DNA of 64,000 bases from DASTHG01 sp035491895 (GCA_035491895.1 DATJJY010000091.1:62001-126000); one strand, 5' to 3'. Shown: positions 1 through 8,950, counted from the first letter of the stretch. Notes: generated from the sequence alone by a model not told the origin. A program made the numbers and translations.

Positions 1-1
1 C

Positions 2-325
2 GATCTCGCCACACTGGACGACGTGGCGCGTGCCGCTGGCTACACCAAAGGGGCCATCTACCGCCAGTTCCCTTCGAAGGGGGCGTTCCTGCTCGGGTTG
101 TTCGAGCAGTACGCCGCGGTGGCTCGCGCCGGTGCCGGCGCCCGCCAGGCCGCTTGGTTCATCCCGCTCACGATGCAGTTTGCCGCCCAGGCGTGTCGCG
201 ACCCGCTGCTCAAACGTCGCCTGGCCGTCGTCCTGGCCGAAGCCCCCGATGGCGGCTCGGCCGAAGGCCAGCTGCTGCGGGCGCTTGCGCGTCTGTTCCC
301 GACGGGGGGCGGGGCGACGGCCTGA
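2..325 (+). CDS. TetR/AcrR-family transcriptional regulator, 5'-truncated by the window edge
   Basis: The reading frame is open from base 2 and codes for about 107 residues up to the stop at 323-325. The first visible residues (DLATLDDVARAAGYTKGAIY, then RQFPSK) match the recognition helix of a TetR-type DNA-binding domain, including the usual GxIYxxFxSK signature. What follows is a short alanine- and leucine-rich ligand-domain remnant, so the protein seems shorter than a typical 190-200 residue TetR. Its stop overlaps the next start in a TGATG junction, so it is probably cotranscribed with the MtfA-like gene. The ligand cannot be inferred. Confidence 0.7.
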   Translation, partial: DLATLDDVARAAGYTKGAIYRQFPSKGAFLLGLFEQYAAVARAGAGARQAAWFIPLTMQFAAQACRDPLLKRRLAVVLAEAPDGGSAEGQLLRALARLFPTGGGATA

Positions 326-1158
326 TGGATTCGCTCGTCCTCCCGGTGGCGGCGGGCATCCTGCTCCTCGGGTTGCTCGTCGGATGGGCGCTGGTGCGGA
401 GCTGGCACCCAGCGCCGTCGACGCACGTCCCGGCGCAAGTGCCCAGTGGCTGGCGCCCGCTGATCGAGCAGCGCGTCCCCCTCACCAAGAACCTCACGGA
501 AAAGGAGTGGAACCGACTGCTCGGTCTCGTGAGGGGGTTTGTGCGGGACAAGAACTTCGAAGGGATCAAGGGGCTCGTGATCACCGAAGAAATGAAAGTG
601 ATCGTCGCGGCCCAGGCCTGCCTCCTGCTGTTGGCCCTCGACGTGGGGCCCTTTCCCGACGTGCGCAGCATCATCCTCTATCCCGGCACGTTCGTACCCA
701 GGGTCCCGGGCCAGAACGGCCATGTGCGGCTCGAGCCGGAGAGCGAGCCGGTGCCGTTGTTGGGCGAGTCGCTGCGCGGCGTCATCGTGTTGTCGTGGGA
801 GAACGTCCAGCAGGGTCTGGGTCAACCGGGGGATGGCCACAACGTCGTGTTGCACGAGTTCGCGCACCAGCTCGACCAGGAGGACGGGTACGTGGATGGG
901 ATCCCACTGCTCGAGGCGCCGTCGTCGACGCGCGTGTGGGCGCGGGTGCTGCGCGACCGGTTCGAAGAGCTGCGTCGCAAGACACTCGAAGGCGAGGACG
1001 ATCTGCTGAGCGGGTACGGCGCAACCAGTCGGGCCGAATTCTTCGCCGTCGCGACGGAGGCGTTCTTCGAGCAGCCGGTGGAAATGCGTGACCGCTATCC
1101 CGACCTGTACCGCGAGCTCAAAGGGTTCTACCGGCAGGACCCGGCCGAGCGCGTCTAG
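325..1158 (+). CDS. MtfA-like zinc metallopeptidase (M90 family)
   Basis: The 277-residue protein contains a HEFAH zinc-binding motif at residues 177-181, followed by QLDQEDG, the signature of the MtfA (Mlc titration factor A) family. A downstream FFAVATE segment supplies the likely third zinc ligand. Unlike E. coli MtfA, it begins with a hydrophobic stretch (about residues 4-25) that looks like a membrane anchor. The ATG start overlaps the upstream TetR stop by one base. The E. coli homologue is a peptidase linked to glucose phosphotransferase control through Mlc; whether that role applies here is unknown. Its stop overlaps the convergent Rieske gene stop in the 4-bp sequence CTAG. Confidence 0.85.
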   Translation: MDSLVLPVAAGILLLGLLVGWALVRSWHPAPSTHVPAQVPSGWRPLIEQRVPLTKNLTEKEWNRLLGLVRGFVRDKNFEGIKGLVITEEMKVIVAAQACLLLLALDVGPFPDVRSIILYPGTFVPRVPGQNGHVRLEPESEPVPLLGESLRGVIVLSWENVQQGLGQPGDGHNVVLHEFAHQLDQEDGYVDGIPLLEAPSSTRVWARVLRDRFEELRRKTLEGEDDLLSGYGATSRAEFFAVATEAFFEQPVEMRDRYPDLYRELKGFYRQDPAERV

Positions 1159-2273
1159 GCTTCCATGTGACGCAGGTACTCCCGGTCCCACGCCGCCGGC
1201 ATGCTCTCGCGCGGGGAGTAGGGACCGGGCTCATAGCGCGCGGACGCGACACCGAGCTGGCTGCGCTCGCAGATGTCCCAATCCTGGCGGTTGGTGCGAT
1301 CCCAGAACTCTTCCGCATCGGCGATGTTGTATCCCGGCGACTGCGGAGAATCGGGATGCACCATCCAGTCGCACACAACCTGACTCTCCTGCGGCGCGCG
1401 TGGCCAGACCGTGTAGTACACGGCGTAATCGGGGTGCAGGCTCAACATCATCGAAGGGAACAGCGTGTAGTAGTAGCCGCGCGAGCGGTCGTCCGCCGAC
1501 AGGTTACCCAAAGGCAGGCCGCAGGCGCGTCCCGTCATCGTGGCGCTCTCGTTCGGCGCCTTGATATCCATGTAACCGCCGAGGAACCGGCCCTCGACCA
1601 GATCGTTGGCGCCGCTCGTATACGGCAGCTTCGTGGACAGCTCCGGGTGGATGGTGGGGCAGTGGAGGCATTCGGAGTAATTCTGCATGATGAGCTTCCA
1701 GTTGGCCCGCACGTCGTAGACGATGCGGCGCACCGTTACGAGCGCCGGCAGGTTGAAGCGGTCGAATCGGTCCCCCAGCGGCGCGAATACCTTCGTAAAC
1801 AACTGAGGCTCGCGGTCGAGGTTCACGAAGTAGAACCCGTTCCACTCGGCCAGCGCGGCTTGGTGGAGCGGATAGTCCGCCTTCTGGAACCCTTCGACCT
1901 CGTGCATGTGCGGTGCGCCGATGAGACGCCCGTCGAGCGCATACGTCCACGCGTGGTAGGGACACTGAATCGTTTCCGAGAGGCGGCCCCGCTCGCTCGT
2001 GCAGAGACGCGTGCCGCGATGGCGGCAGATATTGAAGAACGCGCGCAGTTTCCCCTGCTGGTCGCGCAGCACGATCAGCGATTCGCCGCCGATGAGGACG
2101 GTGCGGTAGTCACCCGGCGAAGCCAGCTCGGCCGTACGCCCCACCGAGATCCACTGGCGGCGCCAGATCCTCTCCTGCTCCTCACGCAGCACGTCGGCGG
2201 AGGTGTAGTACCGGCCCGGCATCGTGCGCGCACCCTGCTTGTACGCTTCGACTGTCTTCAAGAACGTGTTCAT
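1155..2273 (-). CDS. Rieske non-heme iron oxygenase, large (alpha) subunit
   Basis: The 372-residue protein has the Rieske [2Fe-2S] motif C83-x-H85 ... C104-x-x-H107 and, downstream, NYSECLHCPTIHPE with the histidines of the mononuclear iron site. This arrangement is typical of the choline, glycine-betaine and carnitine monooxygenase branch, which oxidatively demethylates or cleaves quaternary amines. It is the last gene of a minus-strand operon and its ATG overlaps the upstream FAD-oxidoreductase stop by 4 bases. No dedicated reductase subunit is encoded nearby, so electrons must come from elsewhere or from a partner in the operon. The substrate is not identified. An in-frame extension upstream of the ATG lies inside the neighbouring gene and was not used. 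Confidence 0.88.
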   Translation of the reverse strand: MNTFLKTVEAYKQGARTMPGRYYTSADVLREEQERIWRRQWISVGRTAELASPGDYRTVLIGGESLIVLRDQQGKLRAFFNICRHRGTRLCTSERGRLSETIQCPYHAWTYALDGRLIGAPHMHEVEGFQKADYPLHQAALAEWNGFYFVNLDREPQLFTKVFAPLGDRFDRFNLPALVTVRRIVYDVRANWKLIMQNYSECLHCPTIHPELSTKLPYTSGANDLVEGRFLGGYMDIKAPNESATMTGRACGLPLGNLSADDRSRGYYYTLFPSMMLSLHPDYAVYYTVWPRAPQESQVVCDWMVHPDSPQSPGYNIADAEEFWDRTNRQDWDICERSQLGVASARYEPGPYSPRESMPAAWDREYLRHMEA

Positions 2274-3847
2274 GCCCGTCGCTCCCTCAACATCTCGCGC
2301 GCCGCATTGCGGCCGGCGGCGCCCGCCAGCCCGCCTCCCGGGTGCGTTCCGGCGCCGCACAGATACAGCCCTTCGATCGGCGTGCGATAGCGGGCCCAGC
2401 CGGCAACGGGGCGCATGAAGAGAATCTGATCGAGGGTGAGCTCGCCGTGGTAGGCGTGCCCTTCGGTCAGCCCGTAGCGATCCTCCAGGTCCTTGGGCGT
2501 CACGACGTGCCGACCGATCACGCTGCCACGCACGTTGGGTGCGTAGGCGGACAGCGTCTCGATCGCGACGTTCGCCACCTCTTCCCGAGCCCGGTCGTCC
2601 CACCCACCTGGCCGCAGCCGGTAGGGGGCGTACTGCAGCTGCACCGACACCAGGTGCTTCCCCGCCGGCGCGAGCGACGGATCGAGCAGTGTGGGAATAC
2701 GCGCCTCGAGGAAGGGCAGGCGCGACACCGCCCCGTATTTCGCGTCGTCGTACGCGTGCTCCAGATAGTCGAGGCTCGGGGCGATCGTGATCGCGCCGCC
2801 GAGGGCCTCTTCCGTGACACCGGAGAGGCGCGGCAGCTCGCTCATGGCTAGATGCACCGTAGCGACAGCACCGCGACACTTAATGTTACCCACCGTCCAC
2901 AGGAACTCCGGGTCGAGCTGCCCGGCGTCCACCATCCGGCTGAAAGTGCGCCGCGGGTCGGCGCTCGAGACGACCTGTCGGGCGGCGAGGTGCTCCCCCG
3001 TTTCGAGGGCGACACCGATCGCCTTTCCGTCTCGGACCACAATCTCGCGTACCGGCGCGGTGGTGCGAATCTCCGCGCCGTACCCTTGGGCCACATTCGC
3101 GAGGATCGCTGCCAGGGCGCCCGGTCCCCCCCGCACGTAGTGCGCGCCACGCGCCGCGCCGGCGGGGCGTCCGACCTGGTGATGCAGGAAGACGAATGCC
3201 GTACCCGCGCCGCGGGGGCCCTGGAAGATTCTCGTAATGCCGCCCGCCCCGAGCGCGCCCTTGAGCGCGTCGCTCTTGAACCAGTCGTCGAGCCACTCCG
3301 CCACGGACATCGGCGCGACGCGCAGGAATTCGACCATCTCGCGCCTCCCGAGCCGTCGCAGCCGCAGGCCGAGGCGCAGCAGTGTGCCGATGTCGCGGCC
3401 GTCGGGGTCGGGCACCTGCGGCGGGGCGACGGCGTAGAGCGCCTCGAGCAGTCCGGCAAAGCGTCCGATTTGCGCTGCAAAATCGGGCCAGCGATGCGCG
3501 TCCTCGGGAGAAAACCGGCTGATCTCCTCGGCGGTGCGCGCGGAGTCCGCCCAGAGCGTGAGGGCGCGACCGCCCTCCTGCGGGCTGCACACGCACGCCT
3601 GCGGGGTCACGAGCTCGAGGCCGGCGGCGTCGAGCTGGAGATCGGCGACGATGTCGGGTAGGAGCCATCCGGCGTCTGGGCCGCCCACGTCACAGCGGTA
3701 GCCCGGAATCGGGTCGACACCGCCGGCGAGCCCACCGAGCACGTCGCGCGCTTCGAGCAACAGCACCTTCACACCGGCCTTGGCGAGGTACGCCGCCGCG
3801 ACCAGTCCGTTGATGCCGCCACCGATGATGATCAACTCTCGTGTCAT
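2270..3847 (-). CDS. COG1233-type FAD-dependent oxidoreductase (phytoene dehydrogenase / PYROXD2-like), copy 1
   Basis: This 525-residue protein opens with a dinucleotide-binding fold: IIIGGGINGLVAAAYLAKAG and then an LLEA-RDVLGG segment. It ends with the CGAGTHPGGG motif that closes the FAD site in this family. It is a paralogue of the adjacent 3852-5438 gene; the C-terminal thirds align nearly end to end (APAGKH, QYAPY, VTPKDLEDRYGLTEG, GAGTHPGGG). COG1233 covers phytoene desaturases but also many amine or lipid oxidoreductases. The context (Rieske oxygenase, GcvT-like protein, IclR regulator) argues for a catabolic role rather than carotenoid synthesis. Four bases separate it from the upstream copy. 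Confidence 0.85.
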   Translation of the reverse strand: MTRELIIIGGGINGLVAAAYLAKAGVKVLLLEARDVLGGLAGGVDPIPGYRCDVGGPDAGWLLPDIVADLQLDAAGLELVTPQACVCSPQEGGRALTLWADSARTAEEISRFSPEDAHRWPDFAAQIGRFAGLLEALYAVAPPQVPDPDGRDIGTLLRLGLRLRRLGRREMVEFLRVAPMSVAEWLDDWFKSDALKGALGAGGITRIFQGPRGAGTAFVFLHHQVGRPAGAARGAHYVRGGPGALAAILANVAQGYGAEIRTTAPVREIVVRDGKAIGVALETGEHLAARQVVSSADPRRTFSRMVDAGQLDPEFLWTVGNIKCRGAVATVHLAMSELPRLSGVTEEALGGAITIAPSLDYLEHAYDDAKYGAVSRLPFLEARIPTLLDPSLAPAGKHLVSVQLQYAPYRLRPGGWDDRAREEVANVAIETLSAYAPNVRGSVIGRHVVTPKDLEDRYGLTEGHAYHGELTLDQILFMRPVAGWARYRTPIEGLYLCGAGTHPGGGLAGAAGRNAAREMLRERRA

Positions 3848-3851
3848 GAGA

Positions 3852-5438
3852 TCAGCGCCCGTCGCCCAGGATGCGGAGCGCTGCGAGCCGGCCCGACGCC
3901 CCCATGATGCCGCCGCCGGGATGCGTCCCGGCGCCGCATTGATACAGGTGGCGGACCGGCGTGCGGTACTGCGCCCAGCGCGGTGCCGGCCGGAGGAAGA
4001 AGAGCTGGTGCAGCGAGAGCTCCCCCTGGAAAATGTTGCCCTCGGTCAACCCCGTGGTGCGCTCGATGTCGGCCGGCGTGACCACCTGCCGGTGGAGAAT
4101 CGCCTGCTTCAGATTCGGCGCGTAGCGCGTCAGCGTATCGACCACGGCGTCGCCGAACGCTTCGCGTTTGGCGTCGGTCCACCCGCCGTTCAGGTGATAC
4201 GGGGCGTACTGCACGAAAATCGACATCACGTGCTTTCCCGGGGGCGCCATGCCGGGATCGATCATCGACGGGATGATGACGTCCATGTACGGCGCCTTCG
4301 AGAACTCGCCGTACTTGGCGTCGTCGTAAGCGCGCTCCAGGTAGTCGATGCTCGGTGAGATCGAGATGGCGCCCCGCAGGTGCGGTCCCACGCCCGGGAG
4401 GCAGGTGAAATTCGGCAGCTCGCCGAGCGCGAGGTTCACTTTCCCCGAGGAGCCGCGAAACTTGAAGCGCCGGATATCGCCGACGAACTCGTCGGGCAGA
4501 TGGTCCTCGCCGACGAGCTGCAGGAAGGTGCGATGCGGGTCGAGGCTCGACACGACGACTCTGGCGCGCAGCTCATCCCCGTTGTCGAGCACCACGCCGG
4601 CGGCCCCGCCCCGGCGAACGAGGACCTTGCTCACACCGGCATCGGTGCGGATCTCGGCGCCGAAGCGGCGGGCCGCCCCTGCGATCGACTCGCTGATGGC
4701 TCCGGTGCCCCCCTTGGCGAACCCCCACGCCCGGAACGAGCCGTCGATCTCTCCCATGTAGTGATGCAGCAGGACGTACGCGGTGCCGGGTGAGCGCGGT
4801 CCGAGGAAGGTGCCGATGATGCCGCTCGCCGACTTGGTCGCCTTGAGGCCGTCGGTCTCGAACCATTCGTCGAGATAGTCGGCCGAGCTCATCGTCATCA
4901 ACTTGTACAGCGCGTGGAAACGCTCGGCGCCCAGATCCTTGAAGTGGCGGCCGACGCGCAGCAGGCCGGTCAGCTCGCGCGGCGAGAGCGACGTCGGGTC
5001 GGGGGGGACCATGCCGAGGATCGGCTTCACCGCCTGGGCCATGTGGTGCATCAGCCGCCCGAATTCGGTCATCGCCTCCGCATCGCGCAGGGAGTGCCGC
5101 GCGATTTCGCGACGCGTCTTGTCGGGGTCGCCCCATCCGGCGAGATAGTCGCCGTTGTCGAGCGGGGTGACGGTGCTTTCGAGCGGCAGGATCTCGAGGC
5201 CGTGGCGGGGCAGGTCGAGGTCGCGGATGATTTCGGGCCGCAGGAGACTCACGACGTAGGAGAACACGGAGAACTTGAACCCCGGGAAGATCTCCTCGGT
5301 CACCGCCGCGCCGCCGACGCAGTAGCGTCGCTCGAGCACGAGCACTTTCTTGCCGGCGCGCGCGAGGTAAGCCGCGGTCACCAGTCCGTTGTGGCCGCCG
5401 CCAATGACGATGACGTCCCAGGTCGAGGGAATGCTCAC
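3852..5438 (-). CDS. COG1233-type FAD-dependent oxidoreductase (phytoene dehydrogenase / PYROXD2-like), copy 2
   Basis: This 528-residue protein has an N-terminal Rossmann motif (VIVIGGGHNGLVTAAYLARA), a GG-A motif for FAD, and the C-terminal CGAGTHPGGG signature. I chose the GTG at 5436-5438 because it forms a GTGA overlap with the stop of the GcvT-like gene and places the Rossmann strand at residues 8-12, the usual distance. The frame stays open much further upstream (to 7253), but that extension runs antisense-like through the GcvT and IclR genes and has no recognisable domain. It is a tandem paralogue of the next gene, which suggests duplication and possibly a heterodimer or two successive oxidation steps. 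Confidence 0.85.
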   Translation of the reverse strand: MSIPSTWDVIVIGGGHNGLVTAAYLARAGKKVLVLERRYCVGGAAVTEEIFPGFKFSVFSYVVSLLRPEIIRDLDLPRHGLEILPLESTVTPLDNGDYLAGWGDPDKTRREIARHSLRDAEAMTEFGRLMHHMAQAVKPILGMVPPDPTSLSPRELTGLLRVGRHFKDLGAERFHALYKLMTMSSADYLDEWFETDGLKATKSASGIIGTFLGPRSPGTAYVLLHHYMGEIDGSFRAWGFAKGGTGAISESIAGAARRFGAEIRTDAGVSKVLVRRGGAAGVVLDNGDELRARVVVSSLDPHRTFLQLVGEDHLPDEFVGDIRRFKFRGSSGKVNLALGELPNFTCLPGVGPHLRGAISISPSIDYLERAYDDAKYGEFSKAPYMDVIIPSMIDPGMAPPGKHVMSIFVQYAPYHLNGGWTDAKREAFGDAVVDTLTRYAPNLKQAILHRQVVTPADIERTTGLTEGNIFQGELSLHQLFFLRPAPRWAQYRTPVRHLYQCGAGTHPGGGIMGASGRLAALRILGDGR

Positions 5439-6622
5439 GCTCGCTTGCGCGGAGGGTTGAAGAACGGCAGCGCACGCACCGTCGCGCCGGCGCGTTTGCG
5501 GCGATGCTCGACGGTAATCTCCATCTCGACCACGGTGTCGGGCTGTCCGTACGGGCCTTCGAGGTGCGCCAGCGCGATGTAGCGCTTCAGGAGCGGTGAC
5601 CAGCACCCGCTCGTCGCATAGCCGACCTGAACGCCGCCGACGTACAGCGGGACGCTGGCCCGCCAGGCGGTCGTCGGCAGCTTGGGGGGCAGCCCGACGT
5701 CGGCGTACAGCCGCTCCAGCGCGTCCCAGTCGACTTCGATGCCCATGAAGCGCCACGCCGGCCCGCGCGACGCTTCGGCGACCAGCGCATCCCGGCCGTT
5801 GAAGCGCTCCTTGTCGAGCGCCACCGTCCAGCCGAGCGACAGCTCGTAGGGCGTCGAGGTCTGGGATTCGATGAGCGCGTGGTGTGCCGAGATGTAGTCG
5901 ACGTCGATCAGCAAGAGGCCGGCCTCGTTTCGCACGAGGTCGAGCGCCAGAAGGCCGGCGGGCGTGATGCCGTAGTGGCGCCCCGCCGCGATCAACCCGT
6001 CCCACACCGGCAACGCGCGGGCGGCATCGACCCAGACCTCGTATCCCAGGTCGCCGGTGTATCCGGTGCGCGAAATCGTGACCGTGACCCCCGCAATCTT
6101 GGCAGTCGTGAGCCGGAAGAACTTGAGCGCGGCGAGATCCTGCTCGCAGGCGTGCTCGAGGATGACGCGCGACAGCGGGCCCTGGAGCGACAGCGCGGCG
6201 ATGCGCTCCGAGACGTCCTCGATCGTGCACTCCAAGCCCGAGGCGTTGAGCTGCAACCAACGGATGTTGGGATCGGCGGCGGTCATCCGGAACGTCGTTT
6301 CGTCGAGCCGCGACACGGTGCCGTCGTCGATCACCTTCCCGCGCCCGTCGCACCAGGGGGTGTACAGCACCTGGCCGACGCGACACTTGGCGATGTCGCG
6401 CGTCACCACACGGTCGAGCAGGCGCGCCGCGTCGCGGCCGCGAATCAGATACTTGTAGAGCGGTGTGACATCGAACAGCGCCGCCGAGCTGCGCACGGCG
6501 TGGTATTCCCGCTCGTGGGTCAGCTCGTAGACGCTGGCGGCGGTGTAGCCGGCCCAGCGGCGCCACGCGAAGCCTTCCATCAATGCGCTGGTGCGTGGGT
6601 GGAACGGAGTTTCCTTCAGCAC
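5435..6622 (-). CDS. GcvT-like aminomethyltransferase / folate-dependent demethylase
   Basis: The 395-residue protein matches the glycine-cleavage T-protein fold: SLQGPLS, then SRTGYTGDLGYEVW and the folate-binding LDLVRNEAGLLL segment, followed by the C-terminal barrel. The family also contains DMSP demethylase DmdA, the O-demethylase LigM and dimethylglycine or sarcosine oxidases' folate domains. No gcvH, gcvP or lipoate genes lie nearby, so a glycine-cleavage role is unlikely. Beside a Rieske oxygenase and FAD oxidases, transfer of a methyl or formaldehyde-level carbon to tetrahydrofolate is the likely job. The start overlaps the iclR stop by 7 bases. Confidence 0.83.
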   Translation of the reverse strand: MLKETPFHPRTSALMEGFAWRRWAGYTAASVYELTHEREYHAVRSSAALFDVTPLYKYLIRGRDAARLLDRVVTRDIAKCRVGQVLYTPWCDGRGKVIDDGTVSRLDETTFRMTAADPNIRWLQLNASGLECTIEDVSERIAALSLQGPLSRVILEHACEQDLAALKFFRLTTAKIAGVTVTISRTGYTGDLGYEVWVDAARALPVWDGLIAAGRHYGITPAGLLALDLVRNEAGLLLIDVDYISAHHALIESQTSTPYELSLGWTVALDKERFNGRDALVAEASRGPAWRFMGIEVDWDALERLYADVGLPPKLPTTAWRASVPLYVGGVQVGYATSGCWSPLLKRYIALAHLEGPYGQPDTVVEMEITVEHRRKRAGATVRALPFFNPPRKRA

Positions 6623-7401
6623 GGCGTCCCCCGGTAGCCCAGCGCCTGGGAGATGCGTTCGGCGGCGGTGCGAACCTGCCGGCCCAGGAGGGCGATGCGG
6701 GTCGCGGGGAAGCGCACGCGCGGGCCGCCGAGGCTGATGGCGGCGACGGGGCGGCCGGCGGAGTCCTGCACCGCGGCGCCGACGGCCACGTAGCCGCGCT
6801 CCAGCTCCTCGGCGGCGACGGCGTACCCCCGGCGCCGGATGCGGTCGAGCTCGCGATCGAGGGCGCTCGACGAAATGATCGTGCGCGGCGTGTGCCGGCT
6901 GAGACGGGCGCCGACGAGGTCGCGGCGCTGCGAACCGGGCATGAGCGCGAGCAGCGCTTTACCGGTCGAGGTCGCGTGGAGCGGCCAGCGCGTGCCGACC
7001 TCCGGGACGGCGCCGAGCAAGGCGCCGCCCGGGACCTCGTGGAGAATGAGCATCGCTCCGCCGGCCGGGACCTCGAGCGTCGCCGTCTCGCCGGAGCTGG
7101 CCGCGAGGGTTTCGAGCTCGGGCACGACGGTGGCGCGCAGGTCCGAGGCGCGCGCCGCGCGGGCGCCGAGGGCGATTGCTTCGGGGCCGAGTCGGTAGTG
7201 CTCGCCGCCTGCGGGATCCCGGGTGACCATGCCCTCGCGTTCCAGTGCGGCAAGCAGGCGGTGGGCGGTCGCTTTGTGGAGATGGGCGGCGCGGGCGAGG
7301 TCGGTGAGCCGCCAGCCGCGGCGGGCGTCGGAGAACGCCTTGAGGAGGCTGACGGCGCGGGCGACCGCCTGCGTGCCGGGATAGGTTCGGGCGGTGATCA
7401 C
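6616..7401 (-). CDS. IclR-family transcriptional regulator
   Basis: This 261-residue regulator has an N-terminal winged helix (RAVSLLKAFSDARRGWRLTDLA, then AAHLHKATAHRLLAALEREGMV) and a C-terminal effector domain, the standard IclR layout and length. It uses a GTG start. It is the first gene of the minus-strand operon with the GcvT-like, two COG1233 and Rieske genes and most likely controls it in response to a small pathway compound. A perfect 6-bp inverted repeat (TGAAAC-3-GTTTCA) lies 5 bases upstream of the start and is a plausible autoregulatory operator. Confidence 0.88.
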   Translation of the reverse strand: MITARTYPGTQAVARAVSLLKAFSDARRGWRLTDLARAAHLHKATAHRLLAALEREGMVTRDPAGGEHYRLGPEAIALGARAARASDLRATVVPELETLAASSGETATLEVPAGGAMLILHEVPGGALLGAVPEVGTRWPLHATSTGKALLALMPGSQRRDLVGARLSRHTPRTIISSSALDRELDRIRRRGYAVAAEELERGYVAVGAAVQDSAGRPVAAISLGGPRVRFPATRIALLGRQVRTAAERISQALGYRGTPC

Positions 7402-7405
7402 AATG

Positions 7406-7420
7406 TGAAACCGAGTTTCA
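7406..7420 (-). promoter_or_regulatory. candidate IclR operator palindrome
   Basis: The sequence reads TGAAAC-CGA-GTTTCA, a perfect 6-bp inverted repeat with a 3-base spacer, ending 5 bases upstream of the iclR start. IclR-family sites are commonly short palindromes of this size next to the regulator gene. Binding is inferred from position and symmetry only. Confidence 0.45.
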
Positions 7421-7502
7421 AGACGTGGTACAAGAGAACGCGGCTCGGACGGCGCGTCAAGTCAGGGACTATGACACAATCACGTGGTGCGCACCGGGAT
7501 CA

Positions 7503-8855
7503 TCAGCCTGTGGACACGGGCTCTGGTGAATTCTCTCCCGTCGACCCATTCGCCGGGGCATAGCGCCGCTCGATCTCCCGCGTGATGTGCATCGAGCAGA
7601 ACTTCGGCCCGCACATCGCGCAGAACTCCGCGGACTTGAAGTACTCGGCCGGCAGCGCCTCGTCGTGCAGCTCACGCGCCCGGTCGGGGTCGAGGCTCAG
7701 GCGAAACTGCTCGTTCCAGTCGAAGGCGTAGCGCGCCCGGGAGAGCGCATCGTCCCGGTCGCGCGCCCCAGCGCGGCCGCGCGCGATGTCGGCGGCATGC
7801 GCCGCGATCTTGTACGCAATCACCCCTTCGCGCACTTCCTCGGCGTTGGGCAGGCCGAGATGCTCTTTGCGGGTCACGTAGCACAGCATGTCGGCGCCGA
7901 ACCACCCGATCATCGCCGCGCCGATCGCCGACGTGATGTGGTCGTACCCGGGGGCGATGTCGGTCACCAGGGGCCCGAGCGTGTAAAACGGCGCCTCCTG
8001 GCAGATCTCCTTTTCCTTGCGGACGTTCACCTCGATCAGGTGCATCGGCACGTGCCCGGGGCCCTCGATCATCACCTGCACGTCCGCCGCCCATGCCTTC
8101 CGCGTGAGCTCGCCCAGCACCGCGAGCTCGGCGAACTGCGCGCGGTCGTTGGCGTCGGCGACCGAGCCGGGCCGGAGCCCGTCGCCCAGTGACAGCGTGA
8201 CGTCGTAGCGGCGCGCGATCTCGAGCACGCGATCGAAGTGCGTGTAGAACGGATTCTGCGCCTGATGGGCGGACATCCAGTAGGCGTGCAACGACCCGCC
8301 GCGCGACACGATCCCCGTCACCCGTCCCAGCGCCAGCGGAACGTGCTCGCGCAAGACGCCGGCGTGGATCGTCATGTAGTCCACGCCCTGGCGCGCCTGG
8401 TGCTCCACCATGTCGATCAGGTCGTCGGCGGTCAGGTCTTCGACTTTGCCGACTTCCGTCACGGCCTGATAGATGGGCACCGTCCCGATGGGGACGGGAG
8501 ACGCGTCGATGATCGCCTGCCGGATCGCATCGATGTTGCCGCCCGTCGACAGATCCATCACCGTGTCGGCCCCGTAATGGACGGCGTGGTGGAGCTTCTC
8601 GAGCTCGCCGTCGACGTCCGAGGTGACGGCCGAATTGCCGATGTTGGCGTTGATCTTGACGCGCGCCACCTTGCCGATCGCCATCGGGTCGAGGCGCTTC
8701 GCGAGATGCTGGATGTTGGCCGGAATGATCAGGCGCCCGCGGGCGACCTCGTCACGAATCAGCTCGGGCTCGAGCCCTTCCCGCTCCGCCACGCGCCGCA
8801 TGGCGGGTGTAACCGTCCCCTGGCGGGCATGAAACATCTGCGTGACACAGCTCAT
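7503..8855 (-). CDS. thiC: phosphomethylpyrimidine synthase ThiC
   Basis: ThiC is a radical-SAM enzyme that converts aminoimidazole ribotide to hydroxymethylpyrimidine phosphate for thiamine synthesis. The 450-residue protein carries KINANIGNS, DLSTGG, the IEGPGHVP segment and a C-terminal CAMCGPKFC motif (C412, C415, C420) that holds the 4Fe-4S cluster. It is the short ThiC form that lacks the extended N-terminal domain of the enterobacterial enzyme. A TPP riboswitch immediately upstream puts it under thiamine pyrophosphate feedback. No other thi gene is present in the window. Confidence 0.95.
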   Translation of the reverse strand: MSCVTQMFHARQGTVTPAMRRVAEREGLEPELIRDEVARGRLIIPANIQHLAKRLDPMAIGKVARVKINANIGNSAVTSDVDGELEKLHHAVHYGADTVMDLSTGGNIDAIRQAIIDASPVPIGTVPIYQAVTEVGKVEDLTADDLIDMVEHQARQGVDYMTIHAGVLREHVPLALGRVTGIVSRGGSLHAYWMSAHQAQNPFYTHFDRVLEIARRYDVTLSLGDGLRPGSVADANDRAQFAELAVLGELTRKAWAADVQVMIEGPGHVPMHLIEVNVRKEKEICQEAPFYTLGPLVTDIAPGYDHITSAIGAAMIGWFGADMLCYVTRKEHLGLPNAEEVREGVIAYKIAAHAADIARGRAGARDRDDALSRARYAFDWNEQFRLSLDPDRARELHDEALPAEYFKSAEFCAMCGPKFCSMHITREIERRYAPANGSTGENSPEPVSTG

Positions 8856-8862
8856 AGTGAAC

Positions 8863-8950
8863 TCCCTTCGCCGGCATTATCCGGATCAGGTCCAAAGGGT
8901 CTGATCTCAGCCCGGCCGCCGCGTGACGACGGGCACCCCTGTCACCGCGG
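8863..8950 (-). promoter_or_regulatory. TPP riboswitch (THI element) in the thiC leader
   Basis: On the minus strand the leader contains the conserved THI-box blocks in order: AGGGGTGCCC, GGGCTGAGATCAGACCC, then CCTGATCCGGATAATGCCGG and CGAAGGGA just before the thiC start. These are the pyrimidine- and pyrophosphate-sensing helices of the class. It ends about 8 bases from the start codon, so control is probably by sequestering the ribosome-binding region (the GAAGGGAG purine run) rather than by a separate terminator. Confidence 0.95.

Noticed and set aside
58..1191. Long minus-strand open frame opposite the TetR and MtfA genes
   Set aside because: It is low in domain content, arginine/proline-rich, and opposite a gene with a clear HEFAH motif.
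5439..7253. Long open extension (minus strand) of the COG1233 copy 2 frame, to over 1100 residues
   Set aside because: It lies over the GcvT-like and IclR genes, is arginine/proline-rich without domains, and the GTG at 5438 gives the right N-terminus.
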